This document shows, piece by piece, positions 52,534-62,948 of a DNA stretch of 64,000 bases. Positions within the stretch are counted from its first letter, which is position 1, and the number at the start of each line of letters is the position of its first letter. The notes beneath the pieces were generated by a model. The model searched no databases and was not told the origin of the DNA. It saw only the letters and a program-made list of their open reading frames with translations. Where the stretch lies: NCBI GenBank assembly GCA_037178625.1, contig CM074128.1, positions 3,100,001-3,164,000 of the forward strand, written 5' to 3'. Origin of the DNA: Skeletonema tropicum (Eukaryota > Bacillariophyta > Thalassiosirophyceae > Thalassiosirales > Thalassiosiraceae). The translations under genes and the position numbers were made by a program.

Positions 52534-54999
52534 CTATGTCCTATGTGATGAATCATTCGAGGAACCGTACAGCATTGCATACCTCTCCATTACTTGGAAC
52601 CTGACTTCTTCGTCTTCTCTTGCTGCTGTCCTATCGAACAACAGATCATGAACAAACAAAGTTGCTCGCTCTGATATCTTTCTGGCCTCATCCAAATTTT
52701 CTTCGCACCACTTTATCTTTCTCTCCTGATCGGAAGGATCTGCAAAAGGAACAAAATGCAAGTACGGCTTCAGATAGCTTTCCATTAACCAAGAAGTAGT
52801 CTGAATCTCCTCAGACATTAGTACAACGCTCTTGCTGAGCATCATCACCAAAAGATCCCCGGAGCTGGCTGAATCCTTCTCCTCTTTCACCAAGTATCTA
52901 TTAGAAAGTATTTCGTCCATGTCACTCTTTTTGGAAAAGGTATTACCATTGATGTAATATGGGCGGGGCTTCTTTTGCTCGAAGTCAATATCCAATTCTT
53001 CTACCAGACCTGACTTGGCAAGTTCAAGAGTTGCAATGCCATCGTCAAAAGGCCAAAGAATGCCATTTCCGTTGCAGGTGATAGATCCTCTCAAGTTTGT
53101 AAAGAATGGAACTTCGGCTGTCTTGCAGGGGTCTTCGCCAAAGTAGAGAATCTTTGTCACGTCGTTCAGCAAAACTCTTTTGGACTCTTTCATTCCTGCA
53201 CTGTCAGTTCGCCATGAACTAATAGGAGCAAGCCGCAAATGGTCGCCCTTCTCTGATGCACGCAATCTTTCAAATGAATTGGATTTGAGAGCTGCAGTGA
53301 CTCTATCGTCATACGCTGGTAATGATTCTTGGCAAAACTGACGTATTTTATCCGAATAAGAGCTGTTGGACATGGCACAATATGATAGCTGTTCCCCTGA
53401 TGCAATGAAAAGATCATCACTGGATATATTGTTCTTGATCACGTGATTAGATCGAGAAATTGTTGGTTCGATGCGAACTGAGGCTGTGTTGTTGTACCAG
53501 TCATTCATAACATACTTCACTCGTTCCTCTACTGAGGGAAATCTACGCGCTCTATCGATGGGATGTTTCTTCCAATCCACTTCCAGCGGGTGCTTCGTCT
53601 TTAGCTCTGTATCGAACCCAAAATTGTTCTCGAATCGTTCCATGACAGAAATCATTATAATTTGTTCATCTTCGTTAGCTTGAGGATGAAAGAGCAAGTC
53701 ATAAATGAAAAGGGTGCTTCGTTCAGCTATCATACGAGTCTCTTTTTGATGCTCTTCTGCCCACTGTATCATCTCCTCAACATTGGACATATCCCTTTTA
53801 ATTGGTAGGTAGTGCACAAACTCTTCCAGTCTTGCTTCCATAGCCCAGCTTTCCCAGGTAGGCTTGGGCATTAATACAACCGAGTTCGAAAATAACATCC
53901 ACTTCAATCCTGAAGAAACATCATTACCTTCTATTGATATGATGTACTTGTATTTCATTTGTTCTTTGGCATCTAGATACGAGCCAATCATTTGAGGAGG
54001 AGCGCCCTTCGTATGTTTCGAAAACTTTGCGTCGACGATTGTAGAATTCACATGCCGCGATACTAAAGCAAATTTGATATCATTTGAGTCTTTTATCGTA
54101 TCATGCGTCTTTCCAAACTTCCCTCGCCACACAGCTTTAGCAATCTTCTTATCAAATGAAATATCGTTTTGAGGAACGATAGAGGCAGCGCCAAAGTGTC
54201 TATGACGATTGAGGGGCAGAAGTATGGATTCGATTTTGTTCTTTTGGCATGTTTTATTGCTGCAGATTGGACGAACTTTTGCAAACATTGGGTATTGCTT
54301 GAGCTCGTCAGGCAAATACGTCGGAAGACCATCACCGATGTTATGTATGACATTCGCCGACCCGCCCGCATGCAATATTGCAATATCAATATAGTCTCTA
54401 CAGTAAGGTGACATTACGTGCAACTCTTTTTTGTTTTTGTAGCAGTTGTACAGCTGAAGCTTGTCCAAGTTGTATAGATTGACAAGGATATCTGCAAATG
54501 GGCCAAATTCACGTGTCGTTTTTCGTTGGATGAAGGTCGCCCTCTCAAATTCCTTGCCATACATTGGAATTGTCGTGTTGTACCACTTCCCCATATAGTA
54601 TTGGACTCGTTCAGCTACAGATGGAAAACGTTCAGAGCGATCTCTAGGGTGATTATTCCAATCAACCGGTGGCTTCCAGTTTGGTTGTTTCATGTTCATT
54701 TGTGATAAATGTCGTACTGTCGAGTGCCATCTCGCATATTCTTCCTTTATGTCATCGCTGATTGTATAATTAGTGTTGAGTTGGTGATGCGCTGGTTGTG
54801 GGATGAAAAATGTCCGGTTGATCTGCTTCTGGAGAGTAGAGGAAGCATTTGAAGTTTGAATGGCTCCTGTATTCATCCAACGCTGCAATGCTGTCTGCAA
54901 ACCAAACAGAAGTGGAAGTATCAGCATCCGTCGGAGCCTTGACTTTGTCGAAATCGACACCGACGCCTCCGATATTACACGCTCTTCAAACTCCTCCAT
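52534..54999 (-). CDS. Tandem GT90 (CAP10-type) glycosyltransferase, second half degenerate
   Basis: 821 residues. A short cytosolic start and a signal anchor (LILPLLFGLQTALQ) suggest a type II Golgi/ER protein. The first half (about 70-480) has GT90 features: KKIAKAVWRGKFGKT, then YKYIISIEGNDVSSGLKWML, FSNSVVLMPKPTWESWAMEA, VHYLPIKRDMSNVEEMI and an ERSTLFIYDLLF end. The second half begins with the same opening block (DWKKHPIDRARRFPSVEERV against DWNNHPRDRSERFPSVAERV). It also repeats the closing blocks (LSKSVVLMSE, LHFVPFADPSDQERKI, ERATLFVHDLLF), but the central catalytic region is shortened. Family enzymes transfer xylose or glucose; the sugar here is unknown. Confidence 0.8.
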   Translation of the reverse strand: MEEFEERVISEASVSISTKSRLRRMLILPLLFGLQTALQRWMNTGAIQTSNASSTLQKQINRTFFIPQPAHHQLNTNYTISDDIKEEYARWHSTVRHLSQMNMKQPNWKPPVDWNNHPRDRSERFPSVAERVQYYMGKWYNTTIPMYGKEFERATFIQRKTTREFGPFADILVNLYNLDKLQLYNCYKNKKELHVMSPYCRDYIDIAILHAGGSANVIHNIGDGLPTYLPDELKQYPMFAKVRPICSNKTCQKNKIESILLPLNRHRHFGAASIVPQNDISFDKKIAKAVWRGKFGKTHDTIKDSNDIKFALVSRHVNSTIVDAKFSKHTKGAPPQMIGSYLDAKEQMKYKYIISIEGNDVSSGLKWMLFSNSVVLMPKPTWESWAMEARLEEFVHYLPIKRDMSNVEEMIQWAEEHQKETRMIAERSTLFIYDLLFHPQANEDEQIIMISVMERFENNFGFDTELKTKHPLEVDWKKHPIDRARRFPSVEERVKYVMNDWYNNTASVRIEPTISRSNHVIKNNISSDDLFIASGEQLSYCAMSNSSYSDKIRQFCQESLPAYDDRVTAALKSNSFERLRASEKGDHLRLAPISSWRTDSAGMKESKRVLLNDVTKILYFGEDPCKTAEVPFFTNLRGSITCNGNGILWPFDDGIATLELAKSGLVEELDIDFEQKKPRPYYINGNTFSKKSDMDEILSNRYLVKEEKDSASSGDLLVMMLSKSVVLMSEEIQTTSWLMESYLKPYLHFVPFADPSDQERKIKWCEENLDEARKISERATLFVHDLLFDRTAAREDEEVRFQVMERYAMLYGSSNDSSHRT

Positions 55000-55284
55000 T
55001 GTCTTTACTGGGATTGTTCAAGCTAGCTGCTGGCTGCGGCGGAGATGATGAAGCAGAACGGGTGTGGGACCAGGGCACATGAAAGAATTGTGGACTGTGG
55101 GAGGTCGAGGTGCGCCGCGGCTACATTTTGTAATATTGATTCCTACGTGAAAATGTAAAAAATGAAATGTCTCTCTTCCTCCTACCTCGAAGCCGAGGTT
55201 TATTAGCTGTAGCGTGGTGGTCCACTGCGGTAGGAGGTGCATGCAATAGTGTCGGTCTCAGGCTTGATCGCTCTGAATATAAAG

Positions 55285-56526
55285 ATGAAATTGACCATTG
55301 TTCGATTGGATCATTCTGTAGCTGAAATCAAAACAACTTCGCCAGGAATCGATGTAGACAATTTATCGAGGACGGTATTTGATCACCTATCATGTAAATC
55401 TGCTTTGGGAGAACCATCTAGTCCAAGGTGGTATTCATTTGCCAAAAGAAACGCTTCAGGCAACTCCAGCCTGGAAGAAACGCTCATAAAATCCATTATG
55501 CGATATTTTAAGGAACCCGATCGATGGACTGCATTTGCATCTCTGTTGCTGAAGAGTATAGCGTTTCATAGACATATAGATCCTAACTTGTCGGTAGATG
55601 TTGTAGCAAAGATATCGTTGCCAGTTATTGATCTCCCTCGGACTAAATTCAATCGTCCTTACTTACCTCAAACAGCGGCTGGAAAAACATGGACGCGTGT
55701 TGCAGACGAAGAAGAGGTTGAAGAGTGCAGAGAGTCAGTGATGAACGTATCACATCAATTTCCTTATATATGCATGATACAGAAACAATGCAACGATCAT
55801 ACAACATCATCAGCGCAGCTACCATATGACATGATTGGTTGCGATTTAGTTACATTCGAGGCTATGTTGAATAAATACAGTCCTACCGTAACTGATTTTA
55901 TAGAGTCATTTGTTGGATGCTTCACGACATCAGAATGGCAAGCAATTAGCAACGATGCAGGCTCACTTCCGCGAAGTGATGAGAGCATCCTCAAAGAATT
56001 CTATCTCAGATGGGCAATGAAGGAAGCGTATACGAAAGCGTTGGGAGTGGGAATGAATGTAGATTTCGACTCGTTCGAAACAAGATTGATCGGACACGAT
56101 GTGGATAGTACAAATGTTGAAGGAGTTTGGAAAGCTAGTGAAGGTATTTGGGGGTCCATTATAAAAGACATGCAACTCGACGAGTCCAGTTGTCGAGTGG
56201 AGCACCAATTTTCACTTGTAGGCCAGGTAATACGGACGCGAGAACAAAATTCTCATGTTGTACAAGGTCCAAAATGGGAGGGTGAGTATTGGGTATTCAC
56301 TTTCCTCCCTATTGTTAATGATGGGTTGCGTAATACTTCAATACAGTCCGGCGATACTGCAAGTAGTGGTTGTGTTTGTATCTGCAAAGGGCCTTTCAAT
56401 GAAGAAGCTGTCGCGTCTTCCAATTCCAAACAACATCACGTCAACATTGAAAGCTTGACTCTGTTAGAATTAATTCAATTGCATGGAATGAAAGCATCTG
56501 ATATCGATATGACTCGGCATAAATAA
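55285..56526 (+). CDS. 4'-phosphopantetheinyl transferase (Sfp/AASDHPPT type)
   Basis: Moves the phosphopantetheine arm from CoA to acyl- or peptidyl-carrier proteins. The ATG at 55285 gives 413 residues. Motifs in order: RTKFNRPYLP, MNVSHQFPYICM (N-x-SH), MIGCDLVTFE (Mg-binding G-x-D) and LKEFYLRWAMKEAYTKALGV (W-x-x-KEA-x-x-K). This order is that of Sfp-type enzymes. The gene is divergent from the GT90 gene. About 30 acidic residues and a loop make it longer than the human protein. Likely cytosolic. Confidence 0.88.
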   Translation: MKLTIVRLDHSVAEIKTTSPGIDVDNLSRTVFDHLSCKSALGEPSSPRWYSFAKRNASGNSSLEETLIKSIMRYFKEPDRWTAFASLLLKSIAFHRHIDPNLSVDVVAKISLPVIDLPRTKFNRPYLPQTAAGKTWTRVADEEEVEECRESVMNVSHQFPYICMIQKQCNDHTTSSAQLPYDMIGCDLVTFEAMLNKYSPTVTDFIESFVGCFTTSEWQAISNDAGSLPRSDESILKEFYLRWAMKEAYTKALGVGMNVDFDSFETRLIGHDVDSTNVEGVWKASEGIWGSIIKDMQLDESSCRVEHQFSLVGQVIRTREQNSHVVQGPKWEGEYWVFTFLPIVNDGLRNTSIQSGDTASSGCVCICKGPFNEEAVASSNSKQHHVNIESLTLLELIQLHGMKASDIDMTRHK

Positions 56527-56908
56527 GTAATGATGAACCATACCCAAAGTCAGCCATGTCCTTACCAAAGTAGAAGTATCGACGTAACTTGCGTTCTGAT
56601 TCCATCTACGCTCTCCTTCTCGAATTTCCCCGATCGGCTCTATTCTTCATTCTCCTCCCAATTTTTTCATTTTTCACCGTCCACCGTCACCATGATGTTG
56701 TTGCTACTACGCCGCACTTCGACAGCTGACGATCTCTCCTCAGTATTGAAATTGCACCCACACGCACATTGTTATTGCCGATCTAATTCACCTCCATCTG
56801 TGAGGTTGTGCATAGCTCGTATTTATCAATTTATCTGACCCTATAGGGCCAGAATAGTCGAAGCAAGTGTCGGGCGTAAATCCCTTGACGATAACGAACA
56901 AGCCTGCA

Positions 56909-59900
56909 ATGACGTCCAATGTTGCCTCGTCAGAAAATGCCTTCTTCGTAGAACAAAAGGAGGTATTTGGCCTCATATCATCGTTTTCATTGAAAAACTC
57001 AAATGATCCCAACACACCACAGCTATGTCAGGATGCGGCTCTTAGTAGGCTACGAGCAATACTCGACAAGTATTTAGAATGCCCGACACTTCTTGATCCA
57101 CATTTGGAGTCGATGGTGCATCAATTAATTCTTCCGGCGAGAGCTATCGTTCATGACTTGTTCCTAAACCAATTTGCAGTGGATAGCGAGGAGAAGAATG
57201 AGGATGAAAATTGCAGTGAAGCTGACGAAGACAAAACTAACAACAACCAAGATGCCTTCATTGGCAAACTTTCAAATCTGATGCATCTACTATCAGCAAC
57301 GTACGCCATTTCCAAAGTTAGAGGTCGCAAATACATCCAACGACTTATGCCTCATGATGCTGTCGATGTAGAACCTGTATTGACCATTCTGAGATGGTTT
57401 GGATGGATTGAGAGACAAGAACGCGGGCTTCTTGATAATTCTCTGAGTGTGAAAATACCGGATTGCATTCAAATGTTACAGCGGCAACAACATGAAGCAG
57501 TAGACTGTGAGGCAAAACTGTGGGAGTCTGTCCATTCTTTGCTTACGTGGTTGGGTATTATTAGCTTGGTTCCTTTTGACTTACACAGCATCGATTCTTC
57601 CTTTTCAGAGAATGTTCCCAATGATGATAGTTGTGGTGGGAATTCAATCACGTTGGTTCAATCGATTGTTAGTACATCTGCGTCTCACTTGGGAGACTAT
57701 GGTGCTACACGTGAAACCGCTGCGGCTTGTCTAGCATCTTTGCTTTCTCGACCTGATTTGCAGGATTTGGAGCTTCAAGGGTTTGTAGAGTGGTCTGTGC
57801 AGATATTGTATTGGTTTCGAACTGGTCAGCGGCCTAGCCATTCAAAAGCAACTCAGCTACTGTTTCCAATGCCCGACGAAGCTCCATCTATTTTTCTCGT
57901 TTTAGGCGTCCTTCAAACCCTTGTTGCTTTGGTGAAGACAGGTCATCGATCGAACCTGCTCTCAACGGAACAAAAATTGAAAGGTATTGAAAAATTGTGG
58001 GAGCAGTCTATTCTAGTAGCAGAGAAGAAAGCGGCAGGTTCGGTTGCTCTTCGGAAACTGTTTGTAAAGTTATTTGCAAGGATTGGATGCTCATATTTGC
58101 CTCCAAGAGTTGCGAATTGGAGGTATAAGCGGGGAAAGAGGTCGTTAGTGGAAAATTTGATGGAAGGAATGGGATCTACTGAAAGGGTCGACAGCTCGAG
58201 CAACGATTGCGACATCAGTGAATCTTCTCCATTGAGTAGCGATGATTTATTTTTCGTCCCAGATCAAGTGGAAGATGCTGCGGACCAACTCCTGCGCTCT
58301 TTGACTGATCCTGCGACAACAGTGCGTTGGGTTGCAGCGAAAGGAATTGGGCGATTGACCGAGCGACTTCCTGCTGTTTGCGCTGATGATGTGTTGGATG
58401 CTATTCTCAAAATATGTTCTGATCCAGAACAAGATCGTGCGTGGCATGGTGCTTGTCTTGCATTAGCGGAGCTGGCAAGGCGGGGTTTGCTGCTACCTGA
58501 CAGATTAGGAGAAGTTATTCCAATCGTTGTTCGAGCCATTGGGTATGATGTCCGTCGTGGACAACACAGTGTTGGTACGCATGTCAGAGATGCATCTTGC
58601 TACACTTGCTGGGCTTTTGCCAGAGCTTACGAGCCATCAGTTTTGAAGCCTCACGTGAAAATGCTTAGCGTTGCACTTGTTCTGACAAGCTTATTTGACA
58701 GAGAGGTGAATTGTCGGAGAGCAGCAAGTGCAGCTTTTCAAGAGGTAAGTACTGAAATAAGGTGTTTTCTTGCCTTCTTCTTTATCTGCAGCGCTGATTA
58801 TACGCTCTCTTTTACATACAGAGTGTTGGAAGGCAGGGTGCAGACAGCTTCAAGCATGGTATCGCGATATTGACAACCGCAGATTACTTCTCTTTGGGAA
58901 ATAGAAATGAGTCATATTCGAACATTGCTCTTGCAATATCAAAGTTTGAAGAGTACCAGACTGCGATTATTCACCACTTGAGCGATGTAAAGTTGATTCA
59001 TTGGGATCAAAGCATTCGACAACTATCGTCAAAATCTCTCGCTCAAATTGCTAAACTTTGCCCGGCGTACTGCGCCAGTAATATTCTGCCGAAGCTTCTA
59101 GAGCAGTGTTTTGACGATGATATCATCATTCGTCACGGTTCCCTTTTGGGTTGCGCTGAGTTGGTTTTAGTTTTTGGGGAACTTAGGCTGTTATATCGTG
59201 GTGGGGTATTAGACGACAAGAAAATGTCGACCTTAGCAGAATTGATTCCTTCTGTAGAAAAGGCAAGGCTTTATCGTGGTCGGGGAGGAGAGATCATGCG
59301 CGCTGCTGCTTGTCGTATGATTGAGTGCATATCGCAATCTGGTCTTCCTTTGACTGTAAAGCAACAGGTCCGTCTCCTTGATTCAGTTGACGCTTGTTTG
59401 ATACATCCCAACGAAGAAATTCAGAACTGCGCAGCAGAAGCATTGCGCTCTCTCATGAGTTACCATTTTCCCGTCTCTGAAAAGGGTCCCTCGACGCGTT
59501 TGCAAGCACGTGTCATCGACAAGTATATCTCCATTGTGAACACTGAAGATAATCCCGCTGCTACGAGGGGATTCTCTTTAGGGTTAGGAGTTTTACCTGC
59601 AAAGCTACTGGCTCCAACTCATACGGTGTTGGATTCTGTTCTTGATTGTTTGTGCAATTCTTCAGCAAAGGAGAGCTTAGTTGGCGGAGAAGCCGACGCA
59701 GAAACGAGAAGGAACTCCACCACGTCGTTGGTGAATGTTTGCAAAACGGTCGGTTTCGGGAGGTGTGAACAAATCAACTCGAGTACTTCTCCAGTTTGTC
59801 CCTTGACATTACAGCAAACGAAAAGAGTGTTTGACTCACTTCTGTCGGCGATGGAAGATTACAACACTGATAGACGAGGTGATGTTGGATCGTGGTCTAG

Positions 59901-61095
59901 AATTACAGCAATGAAGGGACTCGAAACTTTGACATATCTCGCAATCAGTGCGTCGAACACATTTCCTCACAATTTGAAGAATATTCCTCCAAGTAAGGTA
60001 TTGGATGAGAATGTCCCCTCATTCAAAGAACGCGTTGTGAACTTCCATTTGAATGATAACTCCATCCCCAATGAGAAATTGTTAGTGCCTGTGACATATT
60101 TTGATGAAGAGCTGTGCTCATCCATTATGTGCGCACTGCTGAAGCAATTGGGTGAGAAGCTTGATGCTGTTCGGTGCCAGGCTGGTGAATGCATTCAGAG
60201 GCTATTGACAAGCCAATCACCTAGGGTTCCTTTTGTGTCACATCGCAATATGCTTTCCAAGGCACTTTGTGTCAATGATCACAGCACAAATTGGTCAAAC
60301 CCTGCCGTGACATTCCCATTGCTCATGCGGGCAGTAAACATTGATGGTTTCTTTTCATCTATTCTTGAAGGTGTGGTAGTCAGTGTGGGAGGTTTGACAG
60401 AATCGGTGTCAAAGAATTCGACTGCATCACTCTTCGAGTGGATCAGAGTGTGCAGACAATTGAAAGCAACGCAAAAAATTCTTCAAATGGGCGAAGTCTA
60501 TCTTGGGCTTTTTCATCGGTTCAAGCGAAATGGTAGAGTATTGCTTCCTCTACTTTCAACTTTAGACAAGTTGTTATCACACGGATATCTCGAAGAATTG
60601 CTGACGCACAATAGCGGCAACTTCATTAGAAATCTAATGAAAAGTCTCTCGAATGAAGCCAGTGGATGCAGCGATGTGAAGCGCCTTCTAGCCATTGTCA
60701 GAGTTTCCCTCAACATGATCCAACTTGACCTCGAGACCGCATCAACAATGCGCGAATCTGTTCTTCCTGTAGTCATGTCGACATTAGTCAGTCCGTATCC
60801 CCGTGTACGGCAGTATACTGCAGAACAGCTGTACGTGAAGATTGAAGAGGACGGTGACGAATTGTTAGGCAGTCAAGCTGCCCTTGAAGACGCCACACAA
60901 CTACTTTTGAACGTAGCGTGGCATGATGAATACGATCATCACGGCCACATTATCAAGGCAAGGAATCAGATCGCTGATCTACTACGCGTTGATCTGTCCG
61001 AGGAAGCACGGCACGTTAAATTTGGGACGACGTCTTCTCGTGCTGTGCTAAGAGATGAGTTTGAGAGCTACTCTAGTCTTGTCAACAGTGCATAA
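56909..61095 (+). CDS. Tubulin-folding cofactor D (TBCD)
   Basis: Chaperone that takes beta-tubulin into the alpha/beta dimer-assembly complex. Two exons (56909-58744 and 58822-61095) join through a 77-nt GT-AG intron to 1,369 residues; the spliced junction reads AAFQE|SVGRQGADSFKHGI, a hallmark of the family. It is all helical HEAT-like repeats. Typical blocks are YAISKVRGRKYIQRLMPHD, LLRSLTDPATTVRWVAAKGI, GRLTERLPAVCADDVLDAIL, WHGACLALAELARRGLLLP and HVRDASCYTCWAFARAY. It is a little longer than the animal protein. The last about 100 bp of the gene also occur as a remnant at 62344-62450. Confidence 0.92.
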
Positions 61096-61596
61096 CAATA
61101 TATTATTTTTCATGAAATTATTAAGTCTATACATTTAATTACTCATAGCTTTGCATTCTTCATTTAGCGATTGCTCGTAAAAATATTCCATCTCTTCTGT
61201 AACAAGTCGAAGCTCTACTTTAACTAGAGTCCATTCTGGAGAGAATTTTGGGAGCTGACTCAGGCGTGTCAATAGTCTCGAGCATTCAGTGCCCAACTCC
61301 TTTAAACTCGGAGGCTCCTTCTGGCTTTTGAGATTACTTATGGATGACTTTGTAGCTCGTATTTTCTTTTGCTTCGTATAGCTTCTCCAGCGGTTTTGGA
61401 TCAAGACAGCGGCGAAGAAGCATTTGGTGCCCACCTCCTTTAAACTCGGAGGCTTGACCTGGCTTGTGACGTTACTTAGAGATGACTTCGTAGCTCGAAA
61501 TTTCTTTTGCTCCGCATAGCTTCTCCAGCGGTTCTGGATCAAGATATCAGCGAAGATTTCCCATTGGCTGTAGTTGCCTTTAGGCAAGATATTTTT
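60995..61596. repeat. Local duplication, copy A (TBCD 3' end plus IQ exon)
   Basis: Aligns with 62344-62948, about 0.6 kb each, in the same orientation. It spans the last codons of TBCD, the 39-bp intergenic gap and most of the IQ exon. Copy B has lost part of the TBCD-derived sequence. Confidence 0.9.
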
Positions 61597-62187
61597 GATG
61601 ATTGCCATGACGACGCCAGCAACCTTTGTAGTAGGGTAGTTGATGTATCTTGCGGCGAGTTCATCAAATTTGTTGATATCCCATGGCTTCAATGTAAAAT
61701 AAGATGATAGAAGTTGTAGGTGTCCATTTTTTGTAAATCAAGTACATGAATCCAACAACTGAAATCACTTTCATCTTACCTTTAAATTCGTGTCAACAAT
61801 CCACCAAGCCTCACGTTTCTCTTTTGGTAAGACAGCATTCCACAATCCAATGCTGGTAACACGCTTGATCTGCTTCTCCATCGAAAATGGGCGGACAACA
61901 ATCGACGCAAGTGCAAAGATCACCGTAGCAGAATAGAGAGTGCTATCAATGATTGAAAATAGCAGTTCAAACACTGGATACCATGCCACGATGAGGAGAA
62001 GCATACGAAGGTACTTGAGGCGATTGTACTTGTTGAAATTCATGCTCGGAGGCGTCCACCAGCCGAGACAAAGATCTGGCAGCAGCTCAACCAGTGAAAT
62101 TCCCAGGCTGGGAAGGAGCTGTTTGGGTATGTAGTCGAGGATGATTGATGGGTCCATGTCTGAGGAATATGTTCGAGGTTTATGCAT
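61135..62187 (-). CDS. Multi-pass membrane protein with IQ motifs
   Basis: Two exons (62187-61780 and 61686-61135) join across a 93-nt GT-AG intron to 319 residues; the junction reads TNLK|PWDINKF. The first exon has two or three hydrophobic segments (YLRMLLLIVAWYPVFELLFS, SATVIFALASIVV). The second exon carries two IQ-like, calmodulin-binding units (ADILIQNRWRSYAEQKK and AAVLIQNRWRSYTKQKK) within 45-residue repeats, then a conserved tail. The second exon is almost the same as the C-terminal part of the gene at 62486, and the two are related by local duplication. Function unknown. Convergent with TBCD (39 bp). Confidence 0.7.
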
Positions 62188-62343
62188 GTCGATTTACATC
62201 CCAATCCACTATCTCGATAGGCGGTATGTACAGTAACGGCAACGGCAGCAAGGCAACGGCAACGGCCATCAAGGCAGTCAAAAGTTTATTTATGTGAAGG
62301 GCTCGCTTCCCCTGTCACTTCCTGCAAACGCTTTCACTTTCTT

Positions 62344-62948
62344 TGTCCGAAGAAGCACGGCACGTTAAATTTGGGACGACGTCTTCTCGCCTCGTGCATG
62401 CTGTAAATATCAGGTAAGTATTGTACTCTAGTCTTGTCAACAGTGCATAACAATATATTATTTTCATGAAATTACATCTACACATTTAATTACTCATAGC
62501 TTTGCATTCTTCATTTAGTGATTGCTCGTAAAAATATTCCATCTCTTCTGTAACAAGTCGAAGCTCTACGTTAACGAGAGTCCATTCTGGAGAGAATTTT
62601 GGGAGCTGACTCAGGCGTGTCGATAGTCTCAAGCATTCAGTGCCCAACTCCTTTAAACTCGGAGGTTCCTTCTGGCTTTTGAGATTACTTATGGATGACT
62701 TTGTAGCTCGTATTTTCTTTTGCTTCGAATAGCTTCTCCAGCGTTTTTGGATCAAGACAGCGGCGAAGAAGCATTCGGTGCCCACCTCCTTTAAACTCGG
62801 AGGCTTGACCTGGCTTGTGACGTTACTTAGAGATGACTTCGTAGCTCGAAATTTCTTTTGCTCCACATAGCTTCTCCAGCGGTTCTGGATCAAGATAGCA
62901 GCGAAGATTTCCCATTGGCTGTAGTTGTCTTTAGGCAAGATATTTTTT
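62344..62948. repeat. Local duplication, copy B, with a TBCD pseudo-fragment
   Basis: The left end (62344-62450) reproduces the TBCD tail with an altered middle, including CTTGTCAACAGTGCATAAC where TBCD has its stop codon. The rest matches the IQ exon of the neighbour and forms the 3' end of the gene at 62486. Confidence 0.9.

Noticed and set aside
56530..56838. 102-codon plus-strand frame between the PPTase and TBCD genes
   Set aside because: Ser-rich and motif-less; more likely UTR and promoter DNA.
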